From Lachnospiraceae bacterium UBA3762 (GTDB taxonomy: Bacteria > Bacillota > Clostridia > Lachnospirales > Lachnospiraceae), in assembly GCA_002371615.1 (NCBI GenBank), contig DFGA01000030.1, positions 1 through 59,510 on the forward strand: 59,510 nt of DNA. Direction: 5' to 3'. The translations under genes and the position numbers were made by a program. Shown here one piece after another: positions 56,101 to 59,510 of this stretch. Below the pieces are notes generated by a model. It was not told where the DNA came from and ran no database searches. It saw only the letters and a program-made list of their open reading frames with translations. How positions within the stretch are numbered: position 1 is the stretch's first letter; the number at the start of each line of letters is the position of its first letter.

Positions 56101-56243
56101 AGGCCGGTATCGCCGATGCGACACCCAAGACAGCCGACGGAATTCATCCGAAGTGGTTCCTGTGTATTGGACTTGCGGCATTTGCGGTTGTTTTATTCCT
56201 GAAAAAGGATCCTGAAGAGTATCTGAAAAAGAAGGCAGCATAA
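50145..56243 (+). CDS. Giant BspA-like LRR surface protein with sorting signal
   Basis: A 2032-residue secreted protein. Order: an unusual basic, Lys/Ser/Ala-rich cytoplasmic n-region of about 75 residues with a coiled-coil-like start; a signal helix (about 78-96) with probable cleavage near VEA; an unknown domain (100-345); a Thr-Pro linker (345-540); BspA-type LRR_5 repeats (about 545-1510, interrupted); three InlB-B/MucBP-like beta repeats (about 1517-1742); a Thr-Pro, Ser and Gly-rich linker; a beta domain (about 1840-1985). The end has TPKTADG at 1993-1999, a helix (about 2003-2020) and a basic tail. This fits wall anchoring by the nearby class B sortase. Adhesion is a family-level guess. 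Confidence 0.85.
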   Translation: MDEKRIIYKSIEEQLAEVEAKRKAKEAAQKRSSSKASDKKVNKATATEKAAASSSTSSGKKPVKRRKLRLKKSVRRTVGSLMLATSIVVAAIPTGTVEATGGESGATDPAPELDTIVDNTDGDPEVEINTRVLTTKSDHYGGFPIFINSYDPGGHPEPDDWGKGRKFFTVNTKGMSVGEKPPRPIYSLDSNKSQIEYYFENNGGNVYQPDGGKLILDTGYVGSKTPGKDDEWANGDYLYISYVREYELIQEDGKTYNNNEKLYGKYVEKHKKLPTYTVEFYNDNDDESAGRVKTILDVFEGADLTKDFKTEYDSINKDSVKGGTFDSWDPDVSTIKISGKIAKDGVIKVKGFYTNYPTPTATPSPTAVPTTAASPLAPLSASPRDTRLLNLDGASGTPTPEPTTVLEDVTPTPVPTDSPVPTSTVTPTPEPTETSAPEPTETPTPEPTETPTPVPDVNSPENNNSDGNTQSGEPEIIIEDHEMEQNGASGLGLTGILLDDPTVSPTETPTTTPTTTTTPTTTPVPASPYIEFDGVKYDTAAEETVYVCDYAADITKICDNAFKGVTNVTKVDFPYNMVAIGMSSFEGSQINSIVLGASFASIGSSAFKSCKNLSSVFYKDERNKLTIGAMAFADSTLSVFDLENGKGFVFPNTVENIGNGAFHTVNNFSAIDGTALNNCTFGDSVFANCSGLKSANLGSPNNPSIKNLGDCKTLFAGCSGLQNVTIPKDFNGTLQSGIFGTCPSLDHIIFQGNGTFSDGEFNRKQITVEGPELTTLDLGENDVQSYVSCMKTNNDYVYRYTKTSDGSGSTHETVNHIAYKVNDPDDARAFFKAKKTDGKKSGFTANQMYVFDVNRDSNQICAYTYRNSEKCNLEIDDDFGPREKGYVGDLKYGDKPKIKVSGIADNAFNAKSENSLNTNTGPDSSIKNLLIDDNIKYVGSKAFYKSGMNRMWANVNQSVDGTRFAAEAFYGTSLSRITFTGGGKNAQDPKNLNLKSSSIESKCFADSPNLLKIDFYDDDIDDSNTSKDLYAWFNKGKIASDAFKTNGRSDGLLTNVWFKGPMIQNYAPYELAIDKDFQITDSTLHPYYYSGNPQNLVVQYYAKPVLEYKKNIKVDIEGNPLPGVCLLYYPNMTTKVGTEDFNDTSGKQLADKEKASGDKTTMLIDSIDCTHEMEIPYGVDYVDKAVSIINKDLEESDPPVYYRFNEDWDTGVHQYNIGVKDKYELFQYDPDLISITFNSGRSWEFPPKMFEGARSLKTVIFEDNVLKLGDLPFYLPDTQLEVDSTWIPPNPEHDGPGTLSDSQNKSHVKDVQFKGEGKDLSKASDKDELYWATYDTSTPGSGDFNGIIKGCNGKIQNTDIPSIVVNQILPGRGDSEVFGSSSIAADELKGVTKFADYAARDCDALTNVEFPSKGCDISVGCFMDCDNLISVNMPAERYDGEAITLNDKSFAYINAKMGLDVQFNSLFADFSMEPFAPAARNKDAKPYVRFHADEAAKNISKHATEHPLNIEFVGSKKVNITFRDMYDTTWVKTKEFPSGTIATEFLQEIENAGELPTYPDTTDRYPTDWDSDTGAKVGDKIYQDTTFTSRYDETYTIRFLWPDDYPDDNKVLWGPITVVKGGKVDQNIVNQILSKVRNASYTNADGEEKVFDENNPFSPSVEQQFQADTDIKVGFKSVKAGKWKVLFIDDSDGSLLGTAQVEQNGKVASEDVPDVDMTGKQWKPSINTTIDHDNYEIKLVDKSVTPTPTVTPTPTGTVTPTPTPTGSPSSSSTSKSSSSSRSSSSSSSSARPVFINSTDGIAGASGALGPGVNSTVYVGEGSGSDGGSGSGSGAGGSGNATVISTTGGISDTGKISATVNGSSDNYVIKITQTQEADEMGLAALHNEYGDDISAIRYLPFDISLYDSTGTNKISPVPEGISVSLTMPIPDDLAIYGGNAKIASTAGGVMEKMQPRFTVINGVPCMTYTCTHFSPYMVWVDTNNLTEAGIADATPKTADGIHPKWFLCIGLAAFAVVLFLKKDPEEYLKKKAA
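51420..51515 (+). repeat. 24-base tandem repeat encoding a Thr-Pro-Glu linker
   Basis: Four adjacent 24-base units start at 51420, 51444, 51468 and 51492. Each encodes about TPTPEPTE; the last is diverged. Further Thr-Pro repeats of shorter period lie at 51655-51720 and 55378-55440. Such tracts are prone to length change. Confidence 0.75.
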
Positions 56244-56247
56244 TCTG

Positions 56248-59200
56248 ATGGGGAAGTTAATAAGGAGAGTTATAGCCGTTCTTCTGTGTGCAACAGCTGT
56301 ACTGCTGGCATTACTTCCGGCAGGAAGCGCAGAGGCGACATCAACTCACGGGGATTATGAATATGACGGTGCAACGGTCGCCAAATATTTGGGGGACGAT
56401 TATGAAGTGACCCTTCCGGCATGGGTTAACCGTGTCGGCAAGGAAGCATTTGAAGGGTATGACAAGATGACTAAGCTTGTCATACCCGACACTGTTACGA
56501 CTGTTGATTTCGGGGCTTTTTCCAATTGTTCCAATCTGCAGACAGTTAAGATGTCCGAAAATGTCAGAACATTGGGCTCCGGCGCTTTTTCCGGATGTTC
56601 TTCTCTATACTCCGTCAGCGTTCCGAAAACTGTCCGAACCATCGGTTCAGGTGTGTTTGCGGGATGCCCGTCTCTTTCAAGTATTTCCGTTTCGCCGCTT
56701 AATGAGAACTATACGAGTTATGACGGAGTTCTCTATACTGCGGATGGCAGTAAACTTGTCCAGTACCTTGCGGGAAGGCCTTCCACAACATATCAGATGC
56801 CCACATCCGTACGTGAAATAGAAGAATATGCATTCTGGGGCTGCAATAACCTTGCAAAGCTTTCTATTACAAACGGAGTGACCCAAATACCCGAACATGC
56901 TTTTTCAAACTGTAAAGGTCTGCAGCATGTAACACTGCCCAGAACTGTGCAATCTATATTTGCATATGCGTTTGAAAATTGTGACAGCCTCTCTTATATT
57001 AATATTCCCGATTCGGTAGGCTATATAGATAAAAGGGCATTTGCCAATACGAAGGGAGCCCTTCTGAGATTTGTAGATGCAAACGGAAATGTTGTCAAGA
57101 CATTTAATTCCGATGATGTGGAGAGTTACGGAAGCGGAACGAGCGTTGGAACAACACTTGTATCAAGACCCGATTATTCGGCTAATGCGGCCGAGCTGAA
57201 TGCTCAGTCTTCCGATTCTGCGGAAGGTCAGCAGGATTCAGGCAATACCGCCTCGTTTGACCCGACGAGCGTTACACCGCTTGATGAAGGTGATACTGCA
57301 GCCCAGTCCGGTCCGGAAAATGATGTGTCAGCTAATCAGACGCCCGACCAAATGTCCAATCAGCCCTCTAATCAGGCGGAAGTTTCCGAACAATATAATG
57401 ACGGTTACTACAAAGCTTCGGACAGCGGAGAGCAGCCCTGGAATACTAAGATTGAATATCATGATTTTGAAGATAATATGACACCGTACGATCTCGGAGC
57501 AGGGGTTGTGTTAGGCGGTACAACCGTACTTCGAATGTCTTCCGACATTCCCGTAAAAGGGTTTGATTTCGGAAATGCCGAGTATGAGGATGAGTACGGC
57601 TCTTCGGCAACCAGACCTCCCAAGCAGTCCGATTCCGATATTATTGCTGATGTATATGCCTCATACTCCGGAGATTCGGATACGGTAAGTGTTCCGTCGG
57701 GAGTTAAGAGAATAGGTGACCGGGCTTTCTACAAAAACGGAAATTTAAACTCTGTCAAACTTCCGCCATCGGTCACCGATATCGGAGAGTTTGCGTTCGC
57801 CAGAAGTGCATTATCGGATATAACACTTCCAAACGGAACTAAGAATATTGATTATGCTGCTTTTTATATGTGCCCCAATCTTAACGGAATAAGTATTCCG
57901 CAAAGTGTAGACTCAATTGCTCTCGGGGCCTTTGACGGCACTCCGTTTCTTGAAGGGTGGAAGGAAAACGGGGCTGATGATTTTCTCATTGTTGGCGATG
58001 GTATATTGCTTGCATACAGAGGATCGGACAGTAGTGTTACCATACCTTCCGAAGTAAAGCATATAGGACCTGCCGCATTTGCGCATAACAGTAATATTGA
58101 AAAAGCCGTTATTCCGGGAAGTGTATTAGATATCGGAGAAGAAGCTTTTTGCGACTGCCCTAAGCTAAAGGAACTCATACTTGAAGAAGGAATAAAGCAG
58201 ATCGATGACAGAGCTTTTAAGAACAGCAATCTTACGGCTGTTAATATTCCCGATTCCGTCGAAGGTATAGGGTTGTCTGCATTCGATAACGGCGGAAAGC
58301 TTTCCACCGTGATCATAAACGGTGAAAATGTTCCCGATGTTACATATAACGGAAGCGCCACGAGACTTTCGGCCGAGCCTCTCAGGACAAGGGCTTTCGA
58401 AGGGGCAAAAAGTGCAATAGTAAGCAATCAGTGTGATATTGATTCTGGCACATTGTTTGATCCGAAATACTATGGATTTGCCGGAGAAGTATATACCGTC
58501 GGACCGGATGAGAGTAAAACACTTGTGCTTGAAAGGGCTCTTACAGTTCCCGATGGTGCCGGAAATGTTGTTATCGACCAGCAGGTTAATATCGCCGGGG
58601 AACCTTATGTTATCGACCATGTCAAAAGCAATGCATTTGATAATTACAAGAACTGGAAAGACTATTATGATTTCCGGCCCAAGAACGTTATGGTAAACGG
58701 TGAACAGTCAGGCGAACTGGTATCGCTTCTGGACAGCGTCAATTCGGATGTTTTAGGTTCGGAAGAAGCTGAAGATGAAGAGGATATCACAAAGTCAAAC
58801 ATTACGGTATCCGTAAACGGTAGCAGATTCCCTACAAGAGGCAGGGCACACGCTGATATTCCCGGAGATGACGGCAAATACAAACTTGATATTTCAGAGG
58901 ATGATTCTGCGAAGGATAAGATAAATACCGCATTTTTACACAGCACCGGTAAAAACCCGAATGGTGATTTTGTCCCGCTTTCAATGGATCTGTATGACAG
59001 AACCGGTACTGTGCCTATACACAAGCTCGGAAACTCCAAGATGGAAGTGTCGGTTCCGGTTCCCACCGGTATGGAAGGAGACGACGGTGTTACCGTTGCT
59101 GCTGTTGATGATAACGGTGCATTAGAGATGTTGTCGAGTGAACTTGTTAATGAAGACGGTTCGGATAATATTAAGTTTGTTACCGGACATTGCAGTACAT

Positions 59201-59430
59201 TTGTTATATATACGAGAACGGTCAAGATGCCGGAGAATGATGAAACCGGTAATTCCGTTGAATATGTTGATGATAGAGGGGCTGCTTCAGAACTGTCCGC
59301 AAACGGTACATGGCAGAGTCTTAACAAAAAGGTTTACGGTATTTCATCAAAATGGTTTATAATCATAATACTTGTTGCCCTTGCACTTGTTTTGGTATTG
59401 TATAAACCCGGAAAACGAAAAAATAAATGA
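56248..59430 (+). CDS. BspA-like LRR surface protein, membrane-anchored
   Basis: A 1060-residue secreted protein. A signal peptide (1-30, ending AEA) is followed by LRR_5 repeats (about 36-270, such as VTTVDFGAFSNCSNLQTVKM), a Gln/Ser/Asp linker (about 300-455), a second LRR_5 block (about 470-690), and a C-terminal beta domain (about 846-1000) similar to that of the 2032-residue protein. It ends in a helix (about 1032-1052) and the basic tail KPGKRKNK. No PKT-type sorting motif is seen, but KWF precedes the helix as in its neighbour. It starts four bases after the upstream stop with a weak ribosome site, so it is probably coupled. Confidence 0.85.
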   Translation: MGKLIRRVIAVLLCATAVLLALLPAGSAEATSTHGDYEYDGATVAKYLGDDYEVTLPAWVNRVGKEAFEGYDKMTKLVIPDTVTTVDFGAFSNCSNLQTVKMSENVRTLGSGAFSGCSSLYSVSVPKTVRTIGSGVFAGCPSLSSISVSPLNENYTSYDGVLYTADGSKLVQYLAGRPSTTYQMPTSVREIEEYAFWGCNNLAKLSITNGVTQIPEHAFSNCKGLQHVTLPRTVQSIFAYAFENCDSLSYINIPDSVGYIDKRAFANTKGALLRFVDANGNVVKTFNSDDVESYGSGTSVGTTLVSRPDYSANAAELNAQSSDSAEGQQDSGNTASFDPTSVTPLDEGDTAAQSGPENDVSANQTPDQMSNQPSNQAEVSEQYNDGYYKASDSGEQPWNTKIEYHDFEDNMTPYDLGAGVVLGGTTVLRMSSDIPVKGFDFGNAEYEDEYGSSATRPPKQSDSDIIADVYASYSGDSDTVSVPSGVKRIGDRAFYKNGNLNSVKLPPSVTDIGEFAFARSALSDITLPNGTKNIDYAAFYMCPNLNGISIPQSVDSIALGAFDGTPFLEGWKENGADDFLIVGDGILLAYRGSDSSVTIPSEVKHIGPAAFAHNSNIEKAVIPGSVLDIGEEAFCDCPKLKELILEEGIKQIDDRAFKNSNLTAVNIPDSVEGIGLSAFDNGGKLSTVIINGENVPDVTYNGSATRLSAEPLRTRAFEGAKSAIVSNQCDIDSGTLFDPKYYGFAGEVYTVGPDESKTLVLERALTVPDGAGNVVIDQQVNIAGEPYVIDHVKSNAFDNYKNWKDYYDFRPKNVMVNGEQSGELVSLLDSVNSDVLGSEEAEDEEDITKSNITVSVNGSRFPTRGRAHADIPGDDGKYKLDISEDDSAKDKINTAFLHSTGKNPNGDFVPLSMDLYDRTGTVPIHKLGNSKMEVSVPVPTGMEGDDGVTVAAVDDNGALEMLSSELVNEDGSDNIKFVTGHCSTFVIYTRTVKMPENDETGNSVEYVDDRGAASELSANGTWQSLNKKVYGISSKWFIIIILVALALVLVLYKPGKRKNK

Positions 59431-59455
59431 ATTATGATCAGAAAGGTTTAAGATT

Positions 59456-59510
59456 ATGGAAAAGATCCAGATGAAAACGCCCATTGTTGAGATGGACGGA
59501 GATGAGATGA
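59456..59510 (+). CDS. icd: NADP-dependent isocitrate dehydrogenase, 5' end only
   Basis: Only 18 codons are in the window, running off the right edge. They begin MEKIQMKTPIVEMDGDEM, the distinctive N-terminus of the eukaryotic-type (homodimeric) NADP isocitrate dehydrogenase. AGAAAGG lies upstream of the ATG. The identification rests on this short stretch alone. Confidence 0.8.
   Translation, partial: MEKIQMKTPIVEMDGDEM

Noticed and set aside
55506..56147. Antisense frame opposite the giant surface gene
   Set aside because: Mirrors Ser/Gly-rich coding sequence; no start signal.

Overview
The window looks like chromosomal DNA of a Clostridia bacterium, most probably Lachnospiraceae (relatives of Butyrivibrio, Roseburia or Eubacterium). 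This rests on gene content: serC-serA followed by a DUF1015 gene, glgB, a formate-THF ligase/FolD pair, an NfnAB-type bifurcating transhydrogenase, a DUF1292 protein, class B sortase with BspA-type surface proteins, and the start of a NADP isocitrate dehydrogenase gene at the right edge. Genes are tightly packed with many 1-4 base stop/start overlaps. No tRNA, rRNA, CRISPR array or insertion sequence was seen.

Layout. 1-906 is an accessory scar: the 3' end of an unrecognised gene with an in-frame TAA followed by 28 more open codons, then a remnant of a BRO/DinD-type phage antirepressor. 907-4651 holds small independent genes: a double GNAT protein, a 73-residue peptide with a double-glycine-leader-like start, a tRNA-dihydrouridine synthase, a Fe-S/GNAT fusion, a flavin reductase and a DUF1292 protein. 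4832-7710 pairs an isoamylase-like protein that has lost its catalytic residues with trpS. 7712-11481 (minus) is a potABCD polyamine transporter. 11626-15211 holds a lactonase-family protein, a VanY-type carboxypeptidase, tgt and yajC. 15318-20950 is a branched-chain/serine block (ilvD, ilvB, serC, serA). 21370-24884 is DUF1015 and glgB. 24959-34979 runs uppP, ftsK, fhs, folD, a zinc-ribbon membrane protein and nfnA-nfnB. 34981-47592 is a dense housekeeping run: pyrimidine-nucleoside phosphorylase, phoH, ybeY, a lipid flippase, two flavoproteins, proB, 5-formyl-THF cyclo-ligase, miaB and leuS. 47613-59430 is a surface locus: a degenerate-receiver protein, a class B sortase, a broken small gene, and two very large BspA-like leucine-rich-repeat proteins of 2032 and 1060 residues.

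How it works together. Serine synthesis (serC, serA) could feed one-carbon units to the folate enzymes (fhs, folD, 5-FCL). NfnAB balances NADH, NADPH and ferredoxin. GlgB builds glycogen branches, and the isoamylase-like pseudoenzyme may bind or sense glycogen. The sortase lies directly upstream of a giant protein ending in a TPKTADG motif, a membrane helix and a basic tail, so a dedicated sortase-substrate locus is likely.

The most unusual items are the catalytically dead GH13 protein (4832-6706), the sortase/pseudo-receiver/BspA locus with a non-canonical sorting signal and a very long cytoplasmic n-region, and the orphan GG-leader-like peptide. All family names come from reading the sequence; no database search was run.
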